Source: an uncultured Clostridia bacterium (lineage in GTDB: Bacteria; Bacillota; Clostridia; TANB77; CAG-508). Taken from it: a DNA stretch of 46,602 bases. How positions within the stretch are numbered: position 1 is the first letter of the stretch; each line of letters starts with the position of its first letter. The translations under genes were made by a program, and so were the position numbers. The notes under the pieces were generated by a model. It did no database searches. It worked only from the letters and a program-made list of their open reading frames with translations, and was not told the DNA's origin. The DNA lies in NCBI GenBank assembly GCA_934184665.1, contig CAKPSX010000011.1, positions 1 through 46,602 of the forward strand. The letters run 5' to 3'. Below are positions 7,480 through 16,386 of the stretch, in pieces.

Positions 7480-8730
7480 TTATATCTTTTCTGCTACTTC
7501 TTCTTTAACTTCTGCAATTTTGATATTTCTTACGTGATTAATTTTCTCCCATTGTGTTTCTCTCTTGAATAAGCATTTTATATTTATTATTACCCATGAG
7601 CCCATGAATATTGGATAACATATTAGCCCTTTAATCATTGGTTTTATAGGTTTTTTGTCTAATATCATTGCTAATACCGCTGTTCCTATTGGTAAGAATA
7701 GTGTTGGTACTAAATAGTTTAATACATTTATTACTAATTCTGCATTTGTCATTGCTTGTGCTGAATACATTACAAAATTTATTATCATTAATACCATTGT
7801 TAATATTAGCATTGGTGTTGTTCCGACCATATATAGGAATCCGTCAAAATTCATAACTGTTTTGTGTTCTTTTACTGCATTAAATAGTTCTCCTGTATAT
7901 CTTTTAACACATTGCATATGTCCAACTGTCCATCTGCTTCTTTGTGACCATGATTGTTTAAATGATGTTGGTTGTTCATCATATACTATTGCATCTGTTG
8001 CCCAACCTAGTTTTCTACCTTGTATTATTGATTTTAATGAGAATTCTATATCTTCTGTTAATGTTTCTGTTTCCCATCCATTTGGTTTTACTACATCAAA
8101 TTTTACCATAAATCCTGTTCCATTTAATAATGGTGATAATCCTACATTGTATCTTGCTAAATGATATAATCTATGCATTGTCCAGTAGAATAAAGCATAA
8201 CCTGCTGTTATCCAGTTGTCTGTAGGGTTTTTAATATCTCTGTATCCTTGTACTACTTCTTCTCCTTGGCATAATTTCTTATTCATATTTATTATAAAGT
8301 TTTTGTCTACAATATTGTCTGCATCAAATACAAAGAATGCATCATAATCTGCATTTTCTTCTATTTTTTGTTTTAAAAACCATTGTAATGCATAACCTTT
8401 TGTTTTGTGGTCTGGATCATATCTTTCTAATACTATTGCTCCAGCATCTCTTGCTACTTTTGCTGTATTATCTGTACAGTTGTCTGCAATTACATAGATA
8501 TCATATAATTCTTTATCATATGTTTGATGTTTTAAACTTTCTATTAAATTACTTACTACTGCTTCTTCGTTGTGTGCTGGTATTATTGCCATAAATTTAT
8601 GTTTTTTATTTGTTAATAATTTTTTATCTTTTAGTTTTACTAATGAACATAAACTTATTGCTATTTGATAGCACCAAAATGTTACAAGTATATACATTAA
8701 TGCTTGTTTTAATATATACATATATTCCAT
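7480..8730 (-). CDS. Membrane-bound family 2 glycosyltransferase (PgaC/NodC-like)
   Basis: 416 aa from ATG 8730, which has GAAGGG 9 nt upstream; three extra codons would remove that spacing. A hydrophobic segment at about 10-30 anchors the N-terminus. The GT-A core shows IPAHNEE, IADNCTDN, the DADN metal-binding motif, ETLTEDIEFS (TED catalytic base) and QRSRW (Q/RxxRW of processive GT2). Three or more C-terminal transmembrane segments follow. These features fit processive transferases that make and export beta-linked polysaccharides such as poly-GlcNAc, but no accessory export gene is adjacent, so the polymer is unknown. A promoter with 17-bp spacing lies upstream. Confidence 0.85.
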   Translation of the reverse strand: MEYMYILKQALMYILVTFWCYQIAISLCSLVKLKDKKLLTNKKHKFMAIIPAHNEEAVVSNLIESLKHQTYDKELYDIYVIADNCTDNTAKVARDAGAIVLERYDPDHKTKGYALQWFLKQKIEENADYDAFFVFDADNIVDKNFIINMNKKLCQGEEVVQGYRDIKNPTDNWITAGYALFYWTMHRLYHLARYNVGLSPLLNGTGFMVKFDVVKPNGWETETLTEDIEFSLKSIIQGRKLGWATDAIVYDEQPTSFKQSWSQRSRWTVGHMQCVKRYTGELFNAVKEHKTVMNFDGFLYMVGTTPMLILTMVLMIINFVMYSAQAMTNAELVINVLNYLVPTLFLPIGTAVLAMILDKKPIKPMIKGLICYPIFMGSWVIINIKCLFKRETQWEKINHVRNIKIAEVKEEVAEKI

Positions 8731-8841
8731 TTTTTTCATCCCTTCTATACACTTTTATTTTATTATTTCCGTAATCATTTTTGCGTATACATTTTAATGT
8801 TTTCTTTTTATTTTTATTAATTTTATTTTGCCACTTTTTAT

Positions 8842-8870
8842 ATTATACTATGAATAAAAAATTTTTGCAA
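8842..8870 (-). promoter_or_regulatory. Sigma-A promoter of the GT2 gene
   Basis: TTGCAA (8865-8870), 17-bp spacer, TATAAT (8842-8847), about 110 bp before the GT2 start. Confidence 0.6.
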
Positions 8871-8914
8871 TATTTTTGGAAAATTTTTGTCTATAATCGA
8901 AAAAATGTGAATCA

Positions 8915-8954
8915 AAAAATACCCCCTACCAGATTAATGTATCTAGTAGGGGGA
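8915..8954 (-). terminator. Terminator of the P-type ATPase-like gene
   Basis: CCCCCTAC pairs with GTAGGGGG, extended by AGAT/ATCT, followed on the minus strand by TATTTTTTG. It lies about 10 bp after the stop codon at 8965. Confidence 0.85.
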
Positions 8955-8964
8955 CTGTCATAGA

Positions 8965-11550
8965 CTATTCGTTTATTCCCATTTTGCTAACAATAATCTT
9001 TCGAATAAAGTCAGCTGGTATGATTACAAGCGAAATCAGGATAACGTATAACCAGTGGTGCAAAGACAGCGGAGTTGTTCCGAAGATTTTGCCTCCGAAC
9101 TGAATTATCGCTATTTGCATGATTGCCACAAAACTCATCACCAAAATAAAATTTCGGTTCTGAATAATGTTCTCAAATAGGTTAAGCTTTTGCGTTCTCG
9201 CGTTTAGAGAATTCATAATAATCAAGAAGATAAATGTTGCAAACATAAATGTCTTGATTACAGTTTCATCATTGCTATTAATGATGTTATGAATTCCTCC
9301 GACATTTTTAAGAATTGCCAGACATACAACTGTGATAAACACACCACAAACTGCAACTGCACTTTTGACATATGTGTTAATAATGTCTGCTGTTCTAGGT
9401 ATTGGTTTTTCAAGCATGTATGCTTCTTGAGAAGGTTCTTGTGCAAATGCCATTGCTGCAAGAACATCCATTACCATGTTTATCCAGAGCATCTGAACAA
9501 TGGTAAAAACTTCTCCACTTCCGAGGAACGGTCCAACTATTGCAGTAATAACAGAACTGACATTAACAGTCAATTGGAACACAATGAACTTTTTAACCGT
9601 TTTTGCGGTAGTTCTGCCATATCTAATGATATTCCCAATGGTATTTAGGTTATCATTAAGTACGATTATGTCTGCGACGTCTTTTGCGAACTCTGTTGCA
9701 GAATTGATTGCAAAACTGACATCGGCTTTGTTCAAAACAGCAACATCTTTTACATTATTGCCTGTTATTCCTACAACTTCGTTTAGGCTCTTAGAAAGCT
9801 TTATCAATCTTTCTTTGTCTTGAGGTTCAGCTCTTGCCACTATCTTAAGATTAGGAAGAATTTCGATTACTTCTTCGTCAGTCATTTTGGCTAACTCATC
9901 ATGAGTAATGCAAATATCTCCATATTCTCCAATTAATCCAGTAGCTTGTGCAACCGATTTTGCAGTAGTAATTCCATCACCTGTTACCATAGTGACTTTT
10001 ATTCCTGCTTTTTTCAGTCGTTCAAGCGCTTTTAGTGCATAATCATTTACATCATCTCTGATGGAAATGATTGCAATAAAAGTTTTATGACCTTTATAAG
10101 TTTTTGCCACTGCAATAACTTTCATTGCACGTGCTGCTTGGATTCTAAGAGCTTTGTCTAATCTCTCTCTGGCATCTACAGTGAAGACATATTCTTTACC
10201 ATCATTGTCAAGGAATGCGTCACAATTTTCAAGTACTACTTTTGCAGCACCCTTGATATATTGTGTTCCGTCTGCCAGAGTGATTGCGGTATATTTTGCA
10301 ATCGAATCAAAACCTTGCTTTTCTTTGATATTGCTTCTGCTAATTTCAACATTGTTGTCAATGAAGTACTGTAACAGTGCTCTATCAATTTCATTTGATC
10401 CCATCGCTTTTCCGTCTGTGTCAATCAATGCTTCGTTATTAACTCCTGCACCAATTGCAAGATTTTCCCGCAAAATTTTAGACATATTCATGAACTTAGT
10501 ATATGCTTGTCCATTGCCAGTAATGACATTGGAAACTAGCATTTTGCCAGTTGTGAAAATACCAGTTTTGTTCATGAAAATTCTCGTAACATATCCTGCT
10601 GTTTCAACAGATTTAGGATTTCTAACATAAATGTTATCATCCCTCATCTTTCTTACATTCAGGCTTTGGATTAATCCTCCAATAAGTGGTAGCCCCTCAG
10701 GTACTGCCATTACAATGATGGATACTCCCAGCATGAGTGCATTTAGCACAGTAAATGCTATTGCCCCAACAGTAATATTACCGGTTCTTACGATTTCCAG
10801 AATGCCTAATGCAAGGCTTCTGATAGCGACAAATGCTCCTCCAAAGTAGCCAAACATACTGACCATTTTGAAAATCCGCTTGGTTTTTTCATCTCCAGGA
10901 GAATTACCTTCTCTTTTAATGGAAATGTTTTTTCTACCAACAAGTGTCTCTTTACCAACCTCCGTGACTCTCATAATAGCGGTGCCAGAAATGATAAAAC
11001 TTTCTCTAAAGCATTTATATGCTCCAGACAGTAGTTCATCTTCTTCTAGCTCGTATACATCCTCAACTACTCGCTTTTCAACCTCCTCTGTACTCCGTCC
11101 ATTAATTGACGATTGATTGACTCTGATAGAACCGTCTATCAAAAATCCATCTGCGGGTATTCTGTCTCCTGCTTGTAGCAGAATTTCGTCACCACATTCA
11201 ATGTGGTTTTTGGAAATTTCTTTCCACTTGCCATTTCGGCGAACTCTACATTTAGGATCATCTTCTTGAGAAAGAAGTAATGCTCCTTTTTCCTGTCTGT
11301 AGCTACGCCACGCCCCGGAGAGCAATACAATGCATGTGATAGTGTATACCATCAATACAGAGTATTTTTCATCACTCCCCATTCCGAGTACAAACCTACC
11401 TATAAGGTAGCTGATGGTTTCTGCAATGACTAAGAAAAACAAAATCTTTGCAGACTCCTCTCTAGCTTCGTCCTTGAGCTTTTCCATAAAACTAATATGT
11501 TTTATGGATTTTAACTCATTCGAACCAAGCCGAGGTTGAGCTTTGCTCAT
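8965..11550 (-). CDS. P-type ATPase-like protein lacking the catalytic residues (pseudo-P-ATPase)
   Basis: 861 aa and uninterrupted. The layout is that of P2-type (Ca2+/PMCA-like) pumps: actuator domain (GDRIPADGFLIDGS), M4 motif VPEGLPL, nucleotide-binding domain, MVTGDGITTA, hinge region and four or more C-terminal helices (QMLWINMVMDVLAA). The key residues are changed. TGES is N150-G-R152-S, DKTGTLT is N327-KTGIFT so the phosphorylated Asp is absent, KGAPE is KGAAK, and TGDGVND is TGN598-N-V-K601-D. I read the Asn codons directly (AAC at 10570-10572, AAT at 9757-9759). Transport by phosphorylation should be impossible. A perfect-consensus promoter, AAAAAGGAGGG and a strong terminator argue against a dying gene. 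GC is higher than in neighbours (24 of 60 in 11161-11220), suggesting transfer. A sensor, scaffold or regulatory role is speculation. Confidence 0.85.
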   Translation of the reverse strand: MSKAQPRLGSNELKSIKHISFMEKLKDEAREESAKILFFLVIAETISYLIGRFVLGMGSDEKYSVLMVYTITCIVLLSGAWRSYRQEKGALLLSQEDDPKCRVRRNGKWKEISKNHIECGDEILLQAGDRIPADGFLIDGSIRVNQSSINGRSTEEVEKRVVEDVYELEEDELLSGAYKCFRESFIISGTAIMRVTEVGKETLVGRKNISIKREGNSPGDEKTKRIFKMVSMFGYFGGAFVAIRSLALGILEIVRTGNITVGAIAFTVLNALMLGVSIIVMAVPEGLPLIGGLIQSLNVRKMRDDNIYVRNPKSVETAGYVTRIFMNKTGIFTTGKMLVSNVITGNGQAYTKFMNMSKILRENLAIGAGVNNEALIDTDGKAMGSNEIDRALLQYFIDNNVEISRSNIKEKQGFDSIAKYTAITLADGTQYIKGAAKVVLENCDAFLDNDGKEYVFTVDARERLDKALRIQAARAMKVIAVAKTYKGHKTFIAIISIRDDVNDYALKALERLKKAGIKVTMVTGDGITTAKSVAQATGLIGEYGDICITHDELAKMTDEEVIEILPNLKIVARAEPQDKERLIKLSKSLNEVVGITGNNVKDVAVLNKADVSFAINSATEFAKDVADIIVLNDNLNTIGNIIRYGRTTAKTVKKFIVFQLTVNVSSVITAIVGPFLGSGEVFTIVQMLWINMVMDVLAAMAFAQEPSQEAYMLEKPIPRTADIINTYVKSAVAVCGVFITVVCLAILKNVGGIHNIINSNDETVIKTFMFATFIFLIIMNSLNARTQKLNLFENIIQNRNFILVMSFVAIMQIAIIQFGGKIFGTTPLSLHHWLYVILISLVIIPADFIRKIIVSKMGINE

Positions 11551-11645
11551 AATAACCCTCCTTTTTGATTATTTCGCTAATAGTTTTTGACAGTTTTTGA
11601 TTACCATATAAATTAATATGATTTTTTCAAACTCTGTATGCCCGA

Positions 11646-11674
11646 ATTATACTACATTTTAAAATTTATGTCAA
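11646..11674 (-). promoter_or_regulatory. Consensus sigma-A promoter of the pseudo-P-ATPase gene
   Basis: TTGACA (11669-11674), 17-bp spacer, TATAAT (11646-11651): a perfect match to consensus. Its -35 is 19 bp from the -35 of the divergent tsaE promoter. Confidence 0.8.
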
Positions 11675-11693
11675 CGAAAATGCTAAAGATTAC

Positions 11694-11722
11694 TTTACAT
11701 TTTCATGGTTTTAAGGTAAAAT
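11694..11722 (+). promoter_or_regulatory. Sigma-A promoter of tsaE
   Basis: TTTACA (11694-11699), 17-bp spacer, TAAAAT (11717-11722), immediately before GGAGGATTAGTT and the tsaE ATG; the leader is very short. Confidence 0.65.
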
Positions 11723-11741
11723 ACTATTTGGAGGATTAGTT

Positions 11742-12203
11742 ATGAATAATTTGATTTTTACTTCTCATAGTGAAGATGAAACTAAAAATTTTGCTTTTAA
11801 TTTGGCAAGTAAATTAAATGTTGGAGATATAATTGTTTTGTCTGGAGATTTAGGCTCTGGAAAAACAAAGTTTACAGAGGGCTTTTTGAAATATTTTAAT
11901 TTAGAAAATGAAATATCAAGCCCAACTTTTACAATTGTAAATGAATATAAAAATAAAGATATAAATATTTATCATTTTGATGTTTATAGACTTGAGGACT
12001 CTGAAGAATTTTATGCTATTGGTGGTGAGGAATATTTTAATTCTGGAATATGTATTATTGAGTGGGGCGAATTGATAAAAGATGTTCTACCAAATGACTA
12101 TATACATATTTCATTTGAAAGAGATAACTCAGATGATAATACCAGAATTCTTAATATTCAAACACATGGCACAAAATTTGATAATATTCTAAGAAATCCC
12201 TAG
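11742..12203 (+). CDS. tsaE: tRNA t6A biosynthesis ATPase TsaE
   Basis: 153 aa, usual length. Walker A is GDLGSGKT (residues 36-43); SSPTFTIVNEY, HFDVYRLED and IIEWGE are signature blocks of the family. TsaE is the ATPase that stimulates the TsaB-TsaD complex in making threonylcarbamoyl-adenosine at position 37 of ANN-decoding tRNAs. tsaD is in this window at 25831-26826, but tsaB, usually next to tsaE, is not seen. The gene is alone on the plus strand, with its own promoter and a terminator shared with the converging valS. Confidence 0.95.
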   Translation: MNNLIFTSHSEDETKNFAFNLASKLNVGDIIVLSGDLGSGKTKFTEGFLKYFNLENEISSPTFTIVNEYKNKDINIYHFDVYRLEDSEEFYAIGGEEYFNSGICIIEWGELIKDVLPNDYIHISFERDNSDDNTRILNIQTHGTKFDNILRNP

Positions 12204-12224
12204 ACTCGCACTCTAGGGATTTTC
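12194..12224. terminator. Shared bidirectional terminator of tsaE and valS
   Basis: AAATCCCTAGA (12194-12204) pairs with TCTAGGGATTT (12212-12222) around a 7-nt loop. The left arm holds the tsaE stop codon (12201-12203) and the right arm holds the valS stop codon (12213-12215), so both ORFs end within one hairpin. Confidence 0.8.
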
Positions 12225-14837
12225 TTCAATGCTTTTTAGCATTTCTTTATATTTTTCAAGTTTTGCTTTTTCTTCATCTATTTTGGCTTGTGGTGCTTTA
12301 CTGATGAATCCTGGGTTTGATAGCATTTTTTCACATCTTGCAATTTCTGAATGTAATCTATTTTTTTCTGCCTCTATTCTATTCTTTTCTTCTTCTTCAT
12401 CAATTAGTCCTGCTAAAGGCATAAATATTTCGATATCATCTACTATAATGTGAATACTATTTTCAGGAATATTGTCTTTACTGTCTTGTATTTTTACTTC
12501 ACTTGCAAAACCTAGTTTCATGAATATTGGTATAATTTCTTTTAGTTCTGAATTATCTTGTTTAGTAACAACTATTATTTCTGATTTTTTGCTTGGATGA
12601 ATATTTTTTGTACTTCTTACATTTCTTATTTCTGTGATTACATCTTTTATTTCTTCTATGATTTTCTCTTCTTGTTCATATTCAAATTCTTCTTTGACTT
12701 CTGGCCATGCAGATATCATCAATTCAGTATCATCATTTTTAGCAATACTATCATAAATTTCTGTTGTTACAAATGGCATAAATGGATGTAATAATTTCAT
12801 TGATATTCCTAAAACATGATTTAATACATAGCTTACTGCGATTTTTTCATTTTCATCTTCACTATATATTCTTGATTTTGCCATTTCTATGTACCAGTCA
12901 CAAAATTCATTCCATATAAATGCATATATTTTATCTAGTGCAATTCCTAAGTCATAGTTCTCGATATTTCTAGTAACTTCTTTTACTAGTTTGTTTAATT
13001 TATTTAAAATCCATTTATCTTCTATTTTTAAGTCATGTGGATTTTTGCCGAATTCTTTTACTTTTTCTACATCTGGAATATTGTTTATAACGAATTTTGC
13101 AGCATTCCAAATTTTATTTGCAAAGTTTGAAGCTTGCTCAAGCTTTTCTGGCATGTATCTTATATCATTTCCCATTGTTGTTCCAGAAAGTACTGAAAAT
13201 CTAAGTGCATCTGCACCATATTCATTTATTACTTCTATTGGGTCTATTCCATTACCTAATGTTTTTGACATTTTTCTGCCTTGACTATCACGAACAATTC
13301 CATGCATTAAAACATCACTAAATGGTTTTTGCTTCATTGAATATAAACCTGAAAATATCATTCTTGCTACCCAGAAGAATATTATATCATATCCTGTTAT
13401 AAGTACATTTCCTGGATAGAACATTTTTAAGTCCTCTGATTCTTTGTCTGGCCAACCTAATGTTGAAAATGGCCATAATGCTGAACTGAACCATGTGTCT
13501 AATGTGTCTGGGTCTTGATGTAATTCTGTAGAACCACATTTTTCGCATTTTTCTGGCATATTTTTGGCAACATGTATATGTCCACATTTATCACAATAAT
13601 ATGCTGGTATTTGATGTCCCCACCATAATTGTCTTGATATACACCAGTCTTGTATGTTTTCCATCCAATTAAAATATGTTTTTTCATATCTTTTTGGAAC
13701 AAATCTTACATCATTATTTCTCACTGCTTCTATTGCTGGTTTTGCAAGTTCTTCCATTTTTACAAACCATTGCTCTGATACTCTTGGTTCTATTGTTGCT
13801 TTACATCTCTCACATTTTCCAACATTGTGTGTATAATCTTCTATTGAAACTAATGAACCTAATTCTTCAAGTTTTTTTACTATTACTGGTCTTGCATCTA
13901 TTGCTGTCATTCCAGCAACTTCTGGCATTAAATCTCCCATTATTGTTTTTTCATCAAATACTTCTATAAATTCTAGATTGTTTTTTATTCCAGCTTGATA
14001 ATCATTCGGATCATGTGATGGTGTGATTTTTACACATCCTGTTCCAAATTCTTTTTCTACAAACTCGTCTGCTATTATTGGAATCTCACGATTTACTATT
14101 GGTAATATTGCAGTCTTTCCTATGATGTCTTTGTATCTTTCATCATCAGGATTTACTGCAACAGCTGTATCTCCAAGCATTGTTTCCGGTCTTGTTGTAG
14201 CTACTTCTACATATCTGTCTTCGTCTTTTATTTTATATCTCAAATGCCATAAATGTGTCGCTTCTTCTTTATATTCTACTTCTGCATCTGATATTGCTGT
14301 ATTACAGTTTGGACACCAGTTTACCATTCTACTTCCTTTATAAATGTATCCATCATTATATAATCTTATAAATTGCTCTAGCACTGCTTTTGATAAGCCC
14401 TCATCTAGTGTGAATCTACGTCTATCCCAATCACATGAACAACCTAATTTTCTTTGTTGTTCTTGGATTGTTCCCCCATAAATTCTTGTCCATTCCCATG
14501 CTTCTTCAAGAAATTTTTCTCTGCCTATTTCTTGTTTTGTTTTACCTTCTTGTTTTAATTTTTGTACAACTTTCATTTCTGTTGATATTGATGCATGGTC
14601 TGAACCTGGTAACCATAATGTATTATATCCTTGCATTCTTTTAAATCTTATTAATATATCTTGTAATGTTCCATCTAGTGCATGTCCCATATGAAGTTTA
14701 CCTGTAACATTTGGAGGTGGCATCATTATGCAATAGCTTTCTTTTGTTTTATCCATACTTGGTTTGAAATAACCATTTTTTTCCCATTTTTCGTATAATT
14801 TTTCTTCAAAGTCTTGTGGATTGTACTTTTCGTTCAA
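12213..14837 (-). CDS. valS: Valyl-tRNA synthetase
   Basis: 874 aa counted from a TTG at 14837, preceded by AAAGGAGGAATTAAA at ideal spacing; an upstream in-frame GTG (14858) would place that ribosome binding site inside the ORF. Class I signatures are PPPNVTGKLHMGHAL (HIGH box) and KMSKTLGN (KMSKS box). Two CxxC pairs lie in the catalytic region (CERCKAT, CDKCGH...CEKCGS). The editing domain (TTRPETMLGDTAV) and a C-terminal coiled coil (EEEEKNRIEAEKNRLHSEI) are present. It charges tRNA-Val and edits Thr-tRNA-Val. No T-box leader is visible upstream, where a DUF308 gene ends about 30 bp away. Confidence 0.96.
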   Translation of the reverse strand: MNEKYNPQDFEEKLYEKWEKNGYFKPSMDKTKESYCIMMPPPNVTGKLHMGHALDGTLQDILIRFKRMQGYNTLWLPGSDHASISTEMKVVQKLKQEGKTKQEIGREKFLEEAWEWTRIYGGTIQEQQRKLGCSCDWDRRRFTLDEGLSKAVLEQFIRLYNDGYIYKGSRMVNWCPNCNTAISDAEVEYKEEATHLWHLRYKIKDEDRYVEVATTRPETMLGDTAVAVNPDDERYKDIIGKTAILPIVNREIPIIADEFVEKEFGTGCVKITPSHDPNDYQAGIKNNLEFIEVFDEKTIMGDLMPEVAGMTAIDARPVIVKKLEELGSLVSIEDYTHNVGKCERCKATIEPRVSEQWFVKMEELAKPAIEAVRNNDVRFVPKRYEKTYFNWMENIQDWCISRQLWWGHQIPAYYCDKCGHIHVAKNMPEKCEKCGSTELHQDPDTLDTWFSSALWPFSTLGWPDKESEDLKMFYPGNVLITGYDIIFFWVARMIFSGLYSMKQKPFSDVLMHGIVRDSQGRKMSKTLGNGIDPIEVINEYGADALRFSVLSGTTMGNDIRYMPEKLEQASNFANKIWNAAKFVINNIPDVEKVKEFGKNPHDLKIEDKWILNKLNKLVKEVTRNIENYDLGIALDKIYAFIWNEFCDWYIEMAKSRIYSEDENEKIAVSYVLNHVLGISMKLLHPFMPFVTTEIYDSIAKNDDTELMISAWPEVKEEFEYEQEEKIIEEIKDVITEIRNVRSTKNIHPSKKSEIIVVTKQDNSELKEIIPIFMKLGFASEVKIQDSKDNIPENSIHIIVDDIEIFMPLAGLIDEEEEKNRIEAEKNRLHSEIARCEKMLSNPGFISKAPQAKIDEEKAKLEKYKEMLKSIEENP

Positions 14838-14867
14838 TTTAATTCCTCCTTTTTCCACATGCTACTT

Positions 14868-15413
14868 TTATTTTAATTTATTAACATTTCCTAAGAACAT
14901 TACACTTTCTATAATGTCTAAAATTGCATATATTAAAATAACTACACCTATTGTAACTACTATAACTCCTGAGTTACATATAACATATATTCCTGCTACT
15001 AACATTGCAATTGCAAGAATTAAGCTATATATCCATACATTTGAATCAACTGTTTTAAGTTTGAATGCTAAGTCAATTCTTAGTATAGAACTATATACTA
15101 TCCATATTCCTATTAATATTCCAAATAATCTTCCAATTTCATTACTGAAACATATTGTTACAATACCAATTAATATTGCTATTATACCAAATGACATATC
15201 ATAATTATAGAAATTGTATTTTCCTTTGTTACTTATGTAATTTACAACTTTGTATAATCCAACGATTACAAACATTGCTCCTAATATGTAAGATACAACT
15301 CTGACAGTTCCTTCTGGATTCATTATTAAAACTATTCCTAATATTGCAAATACTACTGATGTTATTAGTGCATTCCACCCTGTCTTTTTTAGTAAACTTT
15401 CTAAATATTCCAT
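14868..15413 (-). CDS. DUF308/HdeD-family membrane protein
   Basis: 181 aa with about six hydrophobic helices in two similar halves, the layout of the HdeD/DUF308 family. The first helix ends with MNPEGTVRVVSYILGAMFVIVGLYK, a recognisable family block. A GGAGG site precedes the ATG at 15413. Members are inner-membrane proteins; E. coli HdeD is linked to acid resistance, and most others have no assigned role. It lies upstream of valS on the same strand and may be read through into it. Confidence 0.75.
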   Translation of the reverse strand: MEYLESLLKKTGWNALITSVVFAILGIVLIMNPEGTVRVVSYILGAMFVIVGLYKVVNYISNKGKYNFYNYDMSFGIIAILIGIVTICFSNEIGRLFGILIGIWIVYSSILRIDLAFKLKTVDSNVWIYSLILAIAMLVAGIYVICNSGVIVVTIGVVILIYAILDIIESVMFLGNVNKLK

Positions 15414-15445
15414 ATATATTCCTCCCTTTTTAAGGTAATCTTAAG

Positions 15446-15499
15446 GTTGGAAATATTGCAATTTTATGAATTAGAATTACAAATTGTAATTAATCCAAC
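15446..15499. repeat. Divergent palindromic element nested in a longer inverted repeat
   Basis: Ends GTTGG (15446) and CCAAC (15499) match the element family, but the inside is divergent. The symmetry extends outward to GGTAAT/ATTACC (about 15432-15512). It lies between the kinase and DUF308 genes and could also act as a hairpin for transcript ending or stability. Confidence 0.4.
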
Positions 15500-15536
15500 C
15501 ATATTACCTTTATTTTCCCCAATTATATAACATATT

Positions 15537-16298
15537 TTATTGATAATCAACAACATTTATCCAATTATTTAAAAATTCTTTTTCTTCTTCTATGCCTTTT
15601 GTTAGTTGAGTTGCCGCAACAATTGGAATCCATCTTTGTATATTTGCTTTTTCAATTCCAGACTTTTCTGAAAATAGATTAATATATTTTTCTGCTAGTT
15701 CTTTTTTTCCATTCATTGAAAATAGCAAAAATGTTCTTGCTGCATCTGCTGAGGCATTTCCTTGTGTTACATGTGACCAATCTATTATATAAACTGTTCC
15801 ATCTTCTTTTATTATTAAATTACTTGGATTAAAGTCACCATGACATAGTTTTGCATGGTTTTTCATTCCTTCTAATCTTTGCATTAATTCATATCTTGTA
15901 TTTTCGTCAATGTTTTTTGCATTTGTCAACTTTCTTCTGAATTTATCTTTTATTCTATTTAGTAATGGGACTGTGTTTGATTGTATTTTTAATTGTGTAT
16001 CTACAAAAAGATTTAGGTATTCATTTTCTTTTTCTGGATGCTCATTCATTAATTTATCAAGTGGTGTTCCTTCAATAAATTCTGAAACTAATGCCCATCT
16101 GTTTCCTATTTTTGTTATTTCTGTTAATTTCGGTATATTTAATGATGTTCCTTCTTCCACTCTTGCTTGATTTAATGCTTCATTTAATATATCTGCTTTT
16201 GAGTGATTTTCTACAAATAATTTTACTGTTTTATCATTATCTCTATATACTGTCTTATTTTTTCTCTCTGCTATTGGATTTTCTAAATTATAATACAT
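15537..16298 (-). CDS. Phosphotransferase of the aminoglycoside/choline kinase-like fold
   Basis: 253 aa. The catalytic loop is HGDFNPSNLII (Brenner motif) and the metal-binding loop is IIDWSHVTQGN, both diagnostic of the APH/choline kinase fold. An N-terminal nucleotide-binding lobe includes WALVSEFIEGTPLDKL. The substrate cannot be inferred; such proteins phosphorylate small molecules including antibiotics, choline and sugars. The ATG has no Shine-Dalgarno sequence nearby. AAAGGAG lies about 45 nt upstream, separated by a perfect 12-bp hairpin and a small leader ORF, suggesting coupled or structure-dependent initiation. adhE ends 88 bp upstream, so the two may be cotranscribed. Confidence 0.75.
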   Translation of the reverse strand: MYYNLENPIAERKNKTVYRDNDKTVKLFVENHSKADILNEALNQARVEEGTSLNIPKLTEITKIGNRWALVSEFIEGTPLDKLMNEHPEKENEYLNLFVDTQLKIQSNTVPLLNRIKDKFRRKLTNAKNIDENTRYELMQRLEGMKNHAKLCHGDFNPSNLIIKEDGTVYIIDWSHVTQGNASADAARTFLLFSMNGKKELAEKYINLFSEKSGIEKANIQRWIPIVAATQLTKGIEEEKEFLNNWINVVDYQ

Positions 16299-16338
16299 TT
16301 TTATATTGTATGATATATTTAATAACCAAATATATCAT
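16288..16338 (-). CDS. Possible 16-aa leader peptide overlapping the kinase start
   Basis: ATG 16338 follows AAAGGAGTAT, and the frame MIYLVIKYIIQYKNVL ends at a TAA that overlaps the first codons of the kinase in another frame. Such an overlap allows translational coupling. The AGGAG-to-ATG spacing is short (3 nt), so the alternative is that the hairpin brings AAGGAG close to the kinase ATG. Confidence 0.35.
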   Translation of the reverse strand: MIYLVIKYIIQYKNVL

Positions 16339-16339
16339 A
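16309..16339 (-). promoter_or_regulatory. Perfect 12-bp inverted repeat in the kinase leader
   Basis: TATGATATATTT and AAATATATCATA flank a 7-nt loop. The hairpin spans most of the gap between the ribosome binding site and the kinase ATG. It could be an RNA structure for initiation control or a DNA operator. Confidence 0.45.
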
Positions 16340-16386
16340 TACTCCTTTCTTCATTTATTTTTCGCAAGTTTTGGCAAACCGACTTT

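Noticed and set aside
12213..15413. T-box leader for valS
   Set aside because: No T-box core or specifier-loop structure is visible upstream of valS or of the DUF308 gene; the same holds for lysS.
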